A stretch of 64,000 bases of DNA, taken from Flavobacterium sharifuzzamanii. Lineage in GTDB: Bacteria > Bacteroidota > Bacteroidia > Flavobacteriales > Flavobacteriaceae. Both the position numbers and the translations under genes were made by a program. The stretch lies in the NCBI RefSeq assembly GCF_003254585.1, contig NZ_QJGZ01000034.1, positions 1 to 64,000 of the forward strand, written 5' to 3'. This document shows, one piece after another, positions 12,334 to 22,135 of this stretch (positions are counted from its first letter, which is position 1; each line of letters opens with the position of its first letter). The notes under the pieces were generated by a model. It saw nothing but the letters and a program-made list of their open reading frames with translations, made no database searches and was not told where the DNA came from.

Positions 12334-13215
12334 ATGCAATCATTAATAGGAACTGGTGTTGCGCTTGTAACGCCATTTAAAAAAGATTTTTCAGTTGACA
12401 TTGAAGCTTTACAACGAATTGTAAACTTTTCTATAGATGGCGGAGTGGAGTATCTTGTTGTAATGGGAACAACAGCAGAAAATGCAACCCTTACGGCAGA
12501 AGAGAAAGAATTGGTTATAAAGACTGTAATCGATGTGAACAAAGGAAGACTGCCTTTGGTTCTTGGAGTTGGAGGAAATAATACTATGCAGATTGTAGAA
12601 GAGTTGAAAACAAGAGATTTTTCGGCTTTTGAAGCGATATTATCTGTTTCTCCTTATTATAATAAACCAACACAGGAAGGGATCTATCAGCACTTTAAAG
12701 CAATTGCTGAAGCTTCTCCAGTTCCAGTAATTCTATATAATGTTCCGGGAAGAACGGCAAGTAATATGCTTCCTTCAACAGTGGTTCGTTTGGCTAACGA
12801 CTTTAAAAATGTTGTAGCAATTAAAGAAGCTGCAGGAGATATGGCTCAAGCTATGCAGATTATTAAAAACGCTCCAAAAGATTTTTTAGTGATTTCAGGA
12901 GACGATATGTTGGCGCTTCCAATCGTTTTAGCGGGTGGAGCAGGTGTTATTTCTGTAATTGGACAAGGTTTTCCTAAAGAATTTTCAGAAATGATTCGTT
13001 TAGGATTGAATAAAAAAGCAGCAGACGCTTTCAAAACACATTACTTTTTATCAGACAGCATTGATATGATTTTTGAGCAGGGAAATCCAGCGGGAATCAA
13101 ACAAATCTTCCAAGCACTTGGAATTGCTGAGAATACTGTTCGTCTACCTTTAGTTTCTGTTGATGAATCTCTAGCGACAAGACTAAATGACTTTGTAAAA
13201 AACAGCATTAAATAA
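12334..13215 (+). CDS. dapA: 4-hydroxy-tetrahydrodipicolinate synthase
   Basis: The 293-residue TIM-barrel enzyme condenses pyruvate with aspartate semialdehyde, the first committed step of lysine and diaminopimelate synthesis. The Schiff-base lysine is K164 (VAIKEAAGD) and the catalytic tyrosine Y135 (YNVPGR). The substrate loop reads GTTAENATL, a small change from the usual GTTGE. Length and motifs are standard. It follows the DUF6913-like gene closely. Confidence 0.97.
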   Translation: MQSLIGTGVALVTPFKKDFSVDIEALQRIVNFSIDGGVEYLVVMGTTAENATLTAEEKELVIKTVIDVNKGRLPLVLGVGGNNTMQIVEELKTRDFSAFEAILSVSPYYNKPTQEGIYQHFKAIAEASPVPVILYNVPGRTASNMLPSTVVRLANDFKNVVAIKEAAGDMAQAMQIIKNAPKDFLVISGDDMLALPIVLAGGAGVISVIGQGFPKEFSEMIRLGLNKKAADAFKTHYFLSDSIDMIFEQGNPAGIKQIFQALGIAENTVRLPLVSVDESLATRLNDFVKNSIK

Positions 13216-13255
13216 TTGTTAAAGTGTTAGTATTTTAAGATACTAAAAAATTATT

Positions 13256-13285
13256 TTGCAGTAGCTAAATTAATAACTAAATTTG
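13256..13285 (+). promoter_or_regulatory. Bacteroidota-type promoter for bamD-rpoZ-coaBC
   Basis: TTG (13256-13258), a 19-bp spacer and TAAATTTG (13278-13285) fit the TTG / TAnnTTTG consensus. Directly after it, about where transcription should begin, is a 7-bp hairpin CACCGAA/TTCGGTG (13287-13302). Confidence 0.65.
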
Positions 13286-13352
13286 CCACCGAAACTTCGG
13301 TGCGATTTCACTTTGGCATAATTGTCTGAGAGATTGTAATAACAGTAAGAAA

Positions 13353-14147
13353 ATGAAAAAAACACTATTGCTTTTAATTGTTGTAACTCTTTTTTATTCT
13401 TGTGGAGAATATCAAAAAGCGTTGAAAAATGAAGATGTTGCAGCAAAATTTGAAATGGCAACAAAAATGTATGATGCCGGTAAATACACAAAAGCGATTC
13501 GTCTTTTTGAGCAATTAGCCACTTCTTACAGAGGAAAACCTCAGGCAGAAAAACTGTTTTACATGTTTTCGCAATCGTATTATAAAACGAAACAATATTA
13601 TCTAGCTGGTTATCAGTTTGAAGCTTTTGTTTCAGGTTATCCACGAAGTGAAAAAGTGCAGGAGGCTGCTTTTTTGGGAGCTTATAGCTACTCTAAGTTG
13701 TCACCGGTTTACAGTTTAGATCAGGCAGATACAGTAAAGGCTTTAGAGAAATTACAGGCTTTTATTGATAATTATCCAAACTCAGAATATATTCCTCAAG
13801 CAAATGAGGCTGTACAAAAGCTAAATGGTAAATTAGAGAAAAAAGCATACGAGAATGCTAAAGGATACAATACAATTTCAGATTATAAATCGGCACTAAT
13901 TGCTTTTGATAATTTTATCGCTGATTTTCCTGGAACACCTTTCAAAGAAGATGCATTGTTTTACAAATATGATTCAGCATATAAATTGGCAATTAACAGT
14001 ATTCCTTCAAAAATGGAAGAACGTTTACATGTTGCGCAAACAGCTTATGCTAATTTGATCAAATTTAAAAGCGATACAAAATACAAAGAAAAGGCAGACG
14101 AAATGAATGCCAGAGTTGAAACAGATTTACAAAAATTTACTAAATAA
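13353..14147 (+). CDS. bamD: Outer-membrane assembly lipoprotein BamD
   Basis: The 264-residue protein has a lipobox FYSC (C17), so it is an outer-membrane lipoprotein facing the periplasm. Five TPR-like helical repeats follow (AAKFEMATKMYDAGKYTKAI, FEAFVSGYPRS, LQAFIDNYPNSEYIP, FDNFIADFPGTPF). The pattern of a helix pair ending in YP or FP is characteristic of BamD, the essential partner of BamA in inserting beta-barrels. It is followed after 9 bp by the RNA polymerase omega gene, so they share an operon. Confidence 0.93.
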   Translation: MKKTLLLLIVVTLFYSCGEYQKALKNEDVAAKFEMATKMYDAGKYTKAIRLFEQLATSYRGKPQAEKLFYMFSQSYYKTKQYYLAGYQFEAFVSGYPRSEKVQEAAFLGAYSYSKLSPVYSLDQADTVKALEKLQAFIDNYPNSEYIPQANEAVQKLNGKLEKKAYENAKGYNTISDYKSALIAFDNFIADFPGTPFKEDALFYKYDSAYKLAINSIPSKMEERLHVAQTAYANLIKFKSDTKYKEKADEMNARVETDLQKFTK

Positions 14148-14156
14148 AATAAAGTC

Positions 14157-14474
14157 ATGGATTTAAAAAAGACGAATGCTCCTGTAAACACAATAACTTA
14201 CAACAAAACAGTTATTGAAGAGCCAACAGGAAATGTGTATGAGGCAATTACCATTATGGCTAAAAGAGCAAATCAAATTAATTCAGAGATTAAAAAAGAA
14301 TTGACTGAAAAATTAGAAGAGTTTGCTACTTACAATGATAGTCTAGAGGAAGTTTTTGAAAATAAAGAACAAATTGAAGTTTCTAAATTTTACGAAAAAT
14401 TACCAAAACCACACGCTTTAGCTGTTCAAGAATGGTTAGACGGTAAAACTTACCACAGAAGTTCAAACAAATAA
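14157..14474 (+). CDS. rpoZ: DNA-directed RNA polymerase omega (Rpb6-like) subunit
   Basis: The 105-residue protein has the Rpb6/omega core: GNVYEAITIMAKRANQINSE, matching the conserved start of the family's first helices. An acidic region and a C-terminal extension (HALAVQEWLDGKTYHRSSNK) are typical of the Bacteroidota form. Omega helps assemble and stabilise the beta-prime subunit. Its place between bamD and coaBC is a common arrangement in Flavobacteria. Confidence 0.9.
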   Translation: MDLKKTNAPVNTITYNKTVIEEPTGNVYEAITIMAKRANQINSEIKKELTEKLEEFATYNDSLEEVFENKEQIEVSKFYEKLPKPHALAVQEWLDGKTYHRSSNK

Positions 14475-14481
14475 TAGTACA

Positions 14482-15696
14482 ATGTCAGTTTTAAACGGGA
14501 AAAAGATTTTACTGGGTGTTTCCGGTGGAATTGCAGCCTATAAAACAGCCACTTTAGTACGACTTTTTATAAAAGCAGGTGCACATGTCCAAGTGATCAT
14601 GACACCTGCTTCTAAGGATTTTGTAACCCCACTTACATTATCTACCTTATCAAAAAATCCAGTACATTCAAGTTTCTTTAATCAGGATGATGAAGACGAG
14701 GTTTGGAACAATCATGTAGAATTGGCTCTTTGGGCAGATTTTATGCTGATTGCGCCAGCTACTGCGAATACTTTGTCTAAAATGGCGACAGGAAACTGTG
14801 ATAATCTTTTAATAGCTACATATTTATCGGCAAAATGTCCAGTTTATTTTGCGCCTGCAATGGACTTGGATATGTATAAACATCCTTCAACTTTATCTAG
14901 CTTTGCTGCGCTAAAACAGTACGGAAACATTATGATTCCGGCTGAAAGCGGAGAACTGGCTAGTGGTTTGTCTGGAGAAGGCCGTATGGCTGAGCCTGAA
15001 AATATCGTTGCTTTCTTAGAAGCTGATTTAGAAAGCAAACTGCCTTTAAAAGGGAAAAAAATACTAGTTACAGCTGGTCCAACATATGAAGCAATAGACC
15101 CTGTACGTTTTATTGGAAATCATTCTTCTGGTAAAATGGGATTTGATATCGCCAATGAAGCGGCAAGCCTAGGAGCAGAAGTATTTTTGGTTGCAGGACC
15201 AACTCATTATAAAGCTAAAAATAGCTTGATAAAAACAGTTGATGTTGTTTCGGCACAAGAAATGTATGATGCCTGCCATTTGTATTTTAATGAAGTTGAT
15301 GCGGCGATTGCAGCGGCAGCTGTTGCAGATTATAGACCAAAATTTGTTGCAGATCAAAAGATTAAAAAGAATACAGAAGAGTTTTCGATAGAACTGGAAA
15401 AGACAAAAGATATATTGTCTTCTTTGGGTGCTATCAAAAAAAATCAGTTTTTAATAGGCTTTGCATTAGAGACTGAAAATGAAATTGAAAATGCTAAGTT
15501 GAAAATTCAGAAAAAAAACTTAGATTTGATTGTTTTAAATTCCTTACAAGATAAAGGTGCTGGTTTTAAAAAAGAAACCAATAAAGTTACTTTTATTGAT
15601 AAAAATTTTGAAATAGAACCAATGGAATTAAAATCAAAAGAATCTGTAGCGGTTGATATTCTGAATAAAGTTATTCTGCATTTTTCAAAATCATAA
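14482..15696 (+). CDS. coaBC: Bifunctional phosphopantothenoylcysteine decarboxylase / phosphopantothenate-cysteine ligase
   Basis: The 404-residue protein makes 4'-phosphopantetheine on the way to coenzyme A. The N-terminal flavin-dependent decarboxylase half has GVSGGIAAYK, the catalytic-histidine region NNHVELALWAD and APAMDLDMY. The C-terminal ligase half begins near residue 190 with ILVTAGPTYEAIDPVRF and GNHSSGKMG, and carries the later KIKK segment. It starts 7 bp after the omega gene. The coaE gene further along in the same strand block covers the last step of the same pathway. Confidence 0.97.
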   Translation: MSVLNGKKILLGVSGGIAAYKTATLVRLFIKAGAHVQVIMTPASKDFVTPLTLSTLSKNPVHSSFFNQDDEDEVWNNHVELALWADFMLIAPATANTLSKMATGNCDNLLIATYLSAKCPVYFAPAMDLDMYKHPSTLSSFAALKQYGNIMIPAESGELASGLSGEGRMAEPENIVAFLEADLESKLPLKGKKILVTAGPTYEAIDPVRFIGNHSSGKMGFDIANEAASLGAEVFLVAGPTHYKAKNSLIKTVDVVSAQEMYDACHLYFNEVDAAIAAAAVADYRPKFVADQKIKKNTEEFSIELEKTKDILSSLGAIKKNQFLIGFALETENEIENAKLKIQKKNLDLIVLNSLQDKGAGFKKETNKVTFIDKNFEIEPMELKSKESVAVDILNKVILHFSKS

Positions 15697-15765
15697 ATTT
15701 AGAATATACGCCGAAAACATAAATTGGGAACAACTTATGTTTATAAAATTAATATCTAGACGATT

Positions 15766-16650
15766 ATGAATAAGATAGTTACACTATTGGTGTTTTTAAG
15801 CTTTGGTTTTGTACAAGCTCAACAGCTAAATTGTACAGTGACTATTAATACAGAACGATTAACAAATCCTAATAATCAGGTTTTTAAAACGCTTCAGACT
15901 TCTTTAGCTGAATTTGTCAATAAAACTGACTGGACAGGATCGGTTTTGAAACAAAATGAAAGAATAAACTGTTCGATGTACATCACTTTGTCGTCAAATA
16001 GTTCAGATCAGTTTACGGGAACCATTCAGGTGCAATCATCAAGACTGATTTTTAATTCTACATATTCTTCCCCAGTTTTAAATTATAATGATAAGGATTT
16101 TAATTTCAGATATACAGAATACGAGCCATTACTATTTAATCCCAATACTTATGATTCGAATTTAGTTTCTGTAATTTCTTTTTATTGCTATATGATTTTA
16201 GGTATGGATGCTGATACTTTTCAAATGGGTGCAGGAAATCCGTATCTTCAAACTGCTCAGAATATTGCCAATGTGGCGCAGCAAGGCGGTTTTAAAGGAT
16301 GGAATCAATCTGACGGACTTCAAAATCGTTACTACTTAATTAATGATATGATTGCGCCAACTTATAGTGATTTGCGTCAGACAACTTATGCTTATCATAC
16401 AGGATTGGATGCAATGACTATGGATCAGAAAGCTGCAAAAGAAAAAATAAAAAATGCTTTACTTTTAATCGGAAAACTAAATTCAGTTAAGCCGAATGCT
16501 TTTATAACACGAGTTTTCTTTGATGCAAAATCAGATGAAATTGTTTCTATTTTTTCAGGAGGACCGAGCATTCCAATTACAGATTTAACAGATGTCTTAA
16601 ATAAGGTTTCGCCGTTAAACTCTACTAAATGGTCACAGATTAAATATTAA
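15766..16650 (+). CDS. DUF4835 family secreted protein
   Basis: The 294-residue protein has a signal peptide ending VQAQ. The body matches the DUF4835 family of Bacteroidota: a first half of beta-strands (CSMYITLSSN, FTGTIQVQSSR), a conserved NPNTYDSNLVSVISFYCYMI segment, and a helical C-terminal half. The family's function is not known to me; it is almost always found between coaBC and recN, as here. Confidence 0.85.
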   Translation: MNKIVTLLVFLSFGFVQAQQLNCTVTINTERLTNPNNQVFKTLQTSLAEFVNKTDWTGSVLKQNERINCSMYITLSSNSSDQFTGTIQVQSSRLIFNSTYSSPVLNYNDKDFNFRYTEYEPLLFNPNTYDSNLVSVISFYCYMILGMDADTFQMGAGNPYLQTAQNIANVAQQGGFKGWNQSDGLQNRYYLINDMIAPTYSDLRQTTYAYHTGLDAMTMDQKAAKEKIKNALLLIGKLNSVKPNAFITRVFFDAKSDEIVSIFSGGPSIPITDLTDVLNKVSPLNSTKWSQIKY

Positions 16651-16704
16651 TCTTTTTTTTTATCCACTCAAACTTTTTGTTTCTCATTTTTACAAAATTG
16701 CCCT

Positions 16705-18357
16705 ATGATTACATCACTGTCAATTAAAAATTATGCTCTTATCGAAAAGCTTTCCATAGATTTTTCTAAAGGTTTTTCTATAATTACGGGTGAGACAGGT
16801 GCAGGAAAATCAATTATTTTAGGAGCTATTGGTCTTGTTTTGGGCAAAAGAGCAGACCTTACTTCGTTAAAAAATAAAGAAGAAAAATGCGTTATTGAAG
16901 CGCAGTTTGAAATTGGAAAATACAATCTTAAAGATTTTTTTGAAGCCAATGATTTAGATTATGAAGATGAGACGATCATAAGAAGAGAAATTCTTCCTTC
17001 AGGTAAATCTCGTGCTTTTATAAATGACAGTCCGGTTAATCTTCAGGAATTGCAGGATTTAAGTTTGTATTTAATTGATATTCATTCGCAGCAGCAAACT
17101 CAAGAGCTGTCAGATGAGAGCGTTCAGTTTAAAATTATTGATGCTATTGCAGATAATTCAGAAGTAATTGCTGATTATCAAAAACTGCTTAAATCGTATA
17201 AAGCTGATAAATCTAAGCTAAATGCATTGTTGAAAAAACAAAGTGACGCGGGCAAAGAGCAAGAGTACCACACATTTTTATTAAATGAATTAGTTGCGGC
17301 GCAATTAAAATCTGGAGAGCAAGAAGAATTAGAAGTCGACTACGAAAAGCTGAATAATGTTGAGATTATTAAAGAGTCTTTAGATAAATCTTTAGCAATT
17401 GCAAATGAAGAACAATTTGGTGTTTTTCATAATTTGAATGAAATAAAGAATGCATTGCAAAAAGTGGCTCCTTTTGCATCAGAATATCAAAATCTATTCG
17501 AAAGAATTACAAGTTTGACTATTGACTTTGATGATATTTCTAAAGAATTAGAAAATTGCTCAGAGAAATTATTAAATGATCCTGCACAGTTAGAATTGAT
17601 AAATCAAAAACTGCAAATGATTTATAATTTGCAGAAAAAGCATCAGGTGAGTTCTGTAGATGAGCTTCTTCAGATTCAGTCCGATTTAGGGAATTCTTTA
17701 TTGGAATTGGATAATATGGATGAAGAAATTGCTTCTTTGTCTAAAATTATTGAAGAAAAGGCTATTGAGCTAGATGATTACGCATTGAAAATTCATGAAA
17801 ATAGGGTAAATGCAATTCCAAGATTATCAGAGCAGCTAGTTTCTATTCTGGAAACTTTAGGGATGCCAAATGCTCGTTTTAATATGGAATTATTACCTTC
17901 AGAAAACTATTTCCAAAACGGAAAAGATGAACTTCAATTTTTGTTTTCTGCAAATAAAGGAACTGATTTTGGACTGTTAAAAAAAGTAGCTTCAGGTGGG
18001 GAAATGTCTCGTATCATGTTGGCTGTAAAAGCTATTCTAGCTAAGTATTCAAAATTGCCAACTTTAATTTTTGATGAAATTGATACAGGAGTTTCTGGAG
18101 AAATTGCTATCAGAATGGGCGAAATCATGAAAGAAATGAGTAATACGATGCAGATTTTTGCCATTACACATTTGCCTCAAATTGCTGCAAAAGGAGATTC
18201 TCATTTTAAAGTTTCTAAATCTACAATTGGAGACGATACACAGTCTGAATTAAAATTATTGTTTCATAACGAAAGAGTTACAGAAATAGCTCAAATGTTA
18301 TCAGGCGCAAACATCTCTGATTCGGCATTAAATCACGCAAAAGAATTATTAAATTAA
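16705..18357 (+). CDS. recN: DNA repair protein RecN
   Basis: The 550-residue SMC-like ATPase acts in recombinational repair of double-strand breaks. Walker A GETGAGKS is at residues 29-36. A long coiled coil fills the middle, the ABC signature is ASGGEMSRIM and Walker B is LIFDEIDTGVSG near the C-terminus. Length and layout are standard. It follows the DUF4835 gene by 54 bp. Confidence 0.97.
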   Translation: MITSLSIKNYALIEKLSIDFSKGFSIITGETGAGKSIILGAIGLVLGKRADLTSLKNKEEKCVIEAQFEIGKYNLKDFFEANDLDYEDETIIRREILPSGKSRAFINDSPVNLQELQDLSLYLIDIHSQQQTQELSDESVQFKIIDAIADNSEVIADYQKLLKSYKADKSKLNALLKKQSDAGKEQEYHTFLLNELVAAQLKSGEQEELEVDYEKLNNVEIIKESLDKSLAIANEEQFGVFHNLNEIKNALQKVAPFASEYQNLFERITSLTIDFDDISKELENCSEKLLNDPAQLELINQKLQMIYNLQKKHQVSSVDELLQIQSDLGNSLLELDNMDEEIASLSKIIEEKAIELDDYALKIHENRVNAIPRLSEQLVSILETLGMPNARFNMELLPSENYFQNGKDELQFLFSANKGTDFGLLKKVASGGEMSRIMLAVKAILAKYSKLPTLIFDEIDTGVSGEIAIRMGEIMKEMSNTMQIFAITHLPQIAAKGDSHFKVSKSTIGDDTQSELKLLFHNERVTEIAQMLSGANISDSALNHAKELLN

Positions 18358-18408
18358 ATAATTAAATTATATTTGCCACTAACCAAATTAGTATAAACTG
18401 GAAGAAAT

Positions 18409-19110
18409 ATGATTAGAAAAATACATGTTTTATTTTTTCTTTGCCTATTTGTGAGTAAGATTTGTGCACAAGATCAGGTTTTAAACGAAGCAACCGGAGC
18501 TAATAATGGGGGAACCAAATCTTATTTAGCAAAAGATTTTCCAGCAGGCGTTTACAGAACCTATGAAGATTTCATAGAAAAGAACGCAATCAATATGGGA
18601 GATGGAATAATAAGAAAAACGGTAATGGGTTACAAAACTCTTGACAGGACATTTCTTGCAGATCAAGTCTTTTTTGCTTGGACAAGAACTGATGTAAAAA
18701 TTACTGATTTTTTTGCTATTAGTTATAATGGCAGTTTATATATACAGCAAAGATATTTTCATAAATTTTCTGTAAAAGAAGATAAAAATCAAGATGGAGA
18801 TAATCCTAATTCTTATCATAGAGTTGTGAATGATGGGAAATTTTTATATCTAGAAGGATTGTTTGCAAATTCTTGGTCAAAAGCGTTTGCTTATGGTAGT
18901 GGAGGAGCAGTTGGAGGAACAATAGGAGCAAATTTGAATAGGTTAAAAGGTGTTGTTTTTGATGTGGAAAAAAAAGAGACTAATTTTATCAGAAATTGTG
19001 AAGATTTGAATCTTTTAATCGAGAAATACAACGGCAATAAAATCGAATGTAAAGAAAAAGATGTTGATATTTTGACGGTACGTGAAAACATTCAAAAAAT
19101 TATAAAATAG
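18409..19110 (+). CDS. Secreted hypothetical protein
   Basis: The 233-residue protein starts with a clear signal peptide (IHVLFFLCLFVSKICAQ). No domain is recognised. A glycine-rich helix-like stretch near residues 162-180 (YGSGGAVGGTIGANLNR) could be a single membrane or glycine-zipper segment, and the last 50 residues read as alpha/beta (LNLLIEKYNGNKIECKEKD). A TATATTTG box at 18368-18375 may be its -7 element. The function is unknown. Confidence 0.8.
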   Translation: MIRKIHVLFFLCLFVSKICAQDQVLNEATGANNGGTKSYLAKDFPAGVYRTYEDFIEKNAINMGDGIIRKTVMGYKTLDRTFLADQVFFAWTRTDVKITDFFAISYNGSLYIQQRYFHKFSVKEDKNQDGDNPNSYHRVVNDGKFLYLEGLFANSWSKAFAYGSGGAVGGTIGANLNRLKGVVFDVEKKETNFIRNCEDLNLLIEKYNGNKIECKEKDVDILTVRENIQKIIK

Positions 19111-19160
19111 TTTTAGAAGCTCTTTTAAAAAAAACAAATTAAAATAGAAAAATAAAGAAT

Positions 19161-20351
19161 ATGATTATAGAACCTAGAATGAGAGGATTTATTTGTTTGA
19201 CTGCCCATCCAACGGGAGCTGAGCAAAATGTAAAAAATCAAATCGAATACGTAAAATCTAAAGGAGAAATCGCTGGTGCTAAAAAAGTTTTAGTTATTGG
19301 TGCTTCTACAGGTTTCGGATTGGCTTCAAGAATTACTAGTGCTTTTGGTTCTGGTGCGTCAACAATTGGAGTGTTTTTTGAAAAACCGCCAGTTGAAGGA
19401 AAAACAGCTTCTCCAGGATGGTACAATTCTGCAGCGTTTGAAAAAGAAGCTCATAAAGCAGGTTTATATGCAAAAAGTATTAATGGTGATGCATTCTCAA
19501 ACGAAATTAAGAGAGAAACACTAGATTTAATCAAAGCAGATTTAGGTCAGGTAGATCTTGTAATTTATAGTTTAGCTTCTCCTGTACGTACAAATCCAAA
19601 TACTGGTGTTACGCATCGTTCAGTTTTAAAACCAATAGGTCAGACATTTACAAATAAAACAGTTGATTTCCATACAGGAAAAGTTTCAGATGTTTCAATT
19701 GCTCCTGCAAACGAAGAAGATATTGAAAATACAGTTGCTGTTATGGGTGGAGAAGACTGGGCAATGTGGATTGATGCTTTGAAAGCTGAAAATTTATTAG
19801 CTGAAGGAGCTGCAACAGTTGCTTATTCTTATATCGGGCCAGCATTAACTGAGGCTGTTTACCGTAAAGGAACAATCGGTCGTGCAAAAGATCACTTAGA
19901 AGCTACAGCGTTTACTATTTCAGATTCTTTACAATCTATCGGAGGAAAAGCTTATGTTTCTGTAAATAAAGCTTTAGTTACGCAAGCAAGTTCTGCAATT
20001 CCTGTAATTCCGTTATATATTTCTCTTTTATACAAAATCATGAAGGAAGAAGGAATTCACGAAGGTTGTATCGAGCAAATCCAGCGTTTATTTCAAGACA
20101 GATTATACAATGGTTCTGAAGTTCCTGTTGATGAAAAAGGAAGAATCAGAATCGACGACTGGGAAATGCGTGAAGATGTTCAGGAAAAAGTGGCTAAACT
20201 TTGGTTAGAAGCTACAACTGAAACATTGCCAGAAATCGGTGATTTAGCAGGATACAGAAATGATTTCTTAAACTTATTCGGATTTGAAGTTCCTGGTGTT
20301 GATTACAACGCAGACACAAATGAAGTTGTTGAGATCGAAAGTATCAAATAA
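19161..20351 (+). CDS. fabV: FabV-type enoyl-[ACP] reductase (NADH)
   Basis: The 396-residue enzyme carries out the last reduction of fatty-acid elongation. The nucleotide-binding glycine motif GASTGFGLASR is at residues 47-57 and the FabV active-site signature Y-x8-K is Y234 to K243 (YRKGTIGRAK). The start MIIEPRMRGFICLTAHP is diagnostic of the family. FabV enzymes are generally insensitive to triclosan. A terminator follows at 20375. Confidence 0.97.
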   Translation: MIIEPRMRGFICLTAHPTGAEQNVKNQIEYVKSKGEIAGAKKVLVIGASTGFGLASRITSAFGSGASTIGVFFEKPPVEGKTASPGWYNSAAFEKEAHKAGLYAKSINGDAFSNEIKRETLDLIKADLGQVDLVIYSLASPVRTNPNTGVTHRSVLKPIGQTFTNKTVDFHTGKVSDVSIAPANEEDIENTVAVMGGEDWAMWIDALKAENLLAEGAATVAYSYIGPALTEAVYRKGTIGRAKDHLEATAFTISDSLQSIGGKAYVSVNKALVTQASSAIPVIPLYISLLYKIMKEEGIHEGCIEQIQRLFQDRLYNGSEVPVDEKGRIRIDDWEMREDVQEKVAKLWLEATTETLPEIGDLAGYRNDFLNLFGFEVPGVDYNADTNEVVEIESIK

Positions 20352-20374
20352 TAATATTTTACTAGAAGTAAACG

Positions 20375-20408
20375 AAAAACCATCAGCCAAAAGTTGATGG
20401 TTTTTTTG
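20375..20408 (+). terminator. Rho-independent terminator after fabV
   Basis: An 11-bp stem AAAAACCATCA (20375-20385) pairs with TGATGGTTTTT (20395-20405) and runs into a T tract. Confidence 0.85.
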
Positions 20409-20478
20409 TTAATATACCATATCTTTGTTAAAATTTTACAACACTAAAAATATACCCTTTAATAACGCGCATTCTGCT

Positions 20479-21477
20479 ATGATTTTTTCTTTAATTATAC
20501 CCGTGTATAATCGTCCAGATGAAGTTGATGAGCTTTTAGAAAGTCTCTCAAAATCTGATTATAATGAAGCTTTTGAAATTGTTCTTGTCGAAGATGGATC
20601 TTCAGTTCCATGTCGAGATGTGGTGATGAATTATCAAGGAAAATTAAATATATCATATTACTTTAAAGAAAACTCAGGTCCTGGCGATTCTAGAAATTTC
20701 GGAATGCAGAGGGCTAGAGGTGATTATTTTATCATTTTTGATTCAGATTGTATTATTCCTTCGCAATATTTGACAGAAGTACGTAAAGAATTAGATGCCA
20801 ATTATGTGGACTGTTTTGGAGGGCCAGATAAAGCATTGGACAGCTTTTCGGATATTCAAAAAGCGATTAATTTTGCTATGACTTCATTTCTTACAACAGG
20901 AGGGATTAGAGGGGGCTCTGAGAAAATTAATAAGTTTCAGCCCCGTAGCTTTAACATGGGAATTTCTAAAAAAGCTTTTGAGGCTTCAAAAGGTTTTGGA
21001 AACATACACCCAGGAGAGGATCCTGATCTATCTATCCGTTTATGGAATCTTGGATTTGAAACAAGGCTTTTTAAAGAAGCTTATGTGTATCATAAAAGAA
21101 GAATTGACTGGGAGAAATTTTCAGTTCAAGTAAATAAATTTGGTATTGCAAGACCAATTTTAAATAGCTGGTATCCAGAGCATAATAAATTGACTTTTTT
21201 CTTTCCAACATTTTTTATACTCGGATTATTATTAGCTTTTTTATTGTTAATTTTTAATATCGATATTTTATTACAATTATATTTCGTATATTTCGTTATA
21301 ATTTTTCTTACAGCCAGTGTTCAAAACAAAAGCATCAAAATTGGATACTTGTCTGTAATTGCTGTGTGGAAACAGTTTTATGGTTACGGGACAGGTTTTT
21401 TGAAATCATATGTAAAAGTGATTTTATTAAAGAAAAAACCGCAAGAAGCTTTTCCGCGTATGTTTTTTAAATTATAA
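20479..21477 (+). CDS. Family 2 glycosyltransferase with C-terminal membrane segments
   Basis: The GT-A fold begins FSLIIPVYNRPDEVDELLES and continues to VLVEDGSS. The DxD metal and nucleotide-sugar site is FDSDC, and an acceptor-side motif HPGEDPDLSIRLW follows. Two hydrophobic segments near the C-terminus (FFFPTFFILGLLLAFLLLIF and the next) anchor it in the inner membrane. I start at the ATG at 20479 (332 residues); an upstream TTG at 20425 would add 18 residues unlike the family. The sugar and acceptor are unknown. It ends 2 bp before coaE. Confidence 0.9.
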   Translation: MIFSLIIPVYNRPDEVDELLESLSKSDYNEAFEIVLVEDGSSVPCRDVVMNYQGKLNISYYFKENSGPGDSRNFGMQRARGDYFIIFDSDCIIPSQYLTEVRKELDANYVDCFGGPDKALDSFSDIQKAINFAMTSFLTTGGIRGGSEKINKFQPRSFNMGISKKAFEASKGFGNIHPGEDPDLSIRLWNLGFETRLFKEAYVYHKRRIDWEKFSVQVNKFGIARPILNSWYPEHNKLTFFFPTFFILGLLLAFLLLIFNIDILLQLYFVYFVIIFLTASVQNKSIKIGYLSVIAVWKQFYGYGTGFLKSYVKVILLKKKPQEAFPRMFFKL

Positions 21478-21479
21478 GA

Positions 21480-22076
21480 ATGACAAAAGTTATTGGTCTG
21501 ACGGGAGGAATTGGCAGCGGTAAAACTACTGTAGCAAACTATTTTGAAGAAATGGGTGTCCCTGTTTATATTGCTGATGACGGTGCTAAAAGAGTAATGC
21601 AGTCAAAAAATATCCTCGCAGAAGTGAAATCTGCTTTTGGTGGCAACATTTTTGATAATGATATTTTAAATCGTGCCAAATTAGCGCAGGTTGTTTTTAA
21701 TGATAAAGAGCAATTGGCAAAATTGAATGCAATTGTACATCCAGCAGTAAAATTAGATTTTGAAGAATGGGTGAAAGAGCATGAAAATCATGACTATGTA
21801 ATTTATGAAGCTGCTATTTTATTCGAAAGTGGCCGATATAAAGATTGCGATGTAATTATCACCGTGACAGCTCCAGTAGAAGTTAGAATTGATCGAGTGA
21901 TAAAACGTGATAAAACAACCCGCGAACAAGTTTTAAGCAGAATGAAAATGCAGTGGGATGATGAAAAACGAATTTCTAAGAGCAATTTCGTGATTAATAA
22001 CAATAATCTTAAAAATGCTAGAGAAGAAGTTGTTAAAATTCTTAAAATTTTAAATATAAAACAAAAACAGTCTTAA
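21480..22076 (+). CDS. coaE: Dephospho-CoA kinase
   Basis: The 198-residue kinase phosphorylates the ribose 3' hydroxyl of dephospho-CoA, the last step of coenzyme A synthesis. The P-loop is GGIGSGKTT (residues 9-17), followed by IADDGAKR and the lid region RVIKRDKTTREQVLSRMKMQ. Length is typical. It is translationally close to the glycosyltransferase (2 bp). Confidence 0.97.
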   Translation: MTKVIGLTGGIGSGKTTVANYFEEMGVPVYIADDGAKRVMQSKNILAEVKSAFGGNIFDNDILNRAKLAQVVFNDKEQLAKLNAIVHPAVKLDFEEWVKEHENHDYVIYEAAILFESGRYKDCDVIITVTAPVEVRIDRVIKRDKTTREQVLSRMKMQWDDEKRISKSNFVINNNNLKNAREEVVKILKILNIKQKQS

Positions 22077-22135
22077 ATGTTAATATTTGGTTAATGTATT
22101 ATTTAGTATATTGTTAAAATATTAATTTTGTTTCG

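Noticed and set aside
20425..20478. N-terminal extension of the glycosyltransferase from TTG
   Set aside because: The 18 extra residues are unlike the family, whose fold begins directly at the ATG at 20479.
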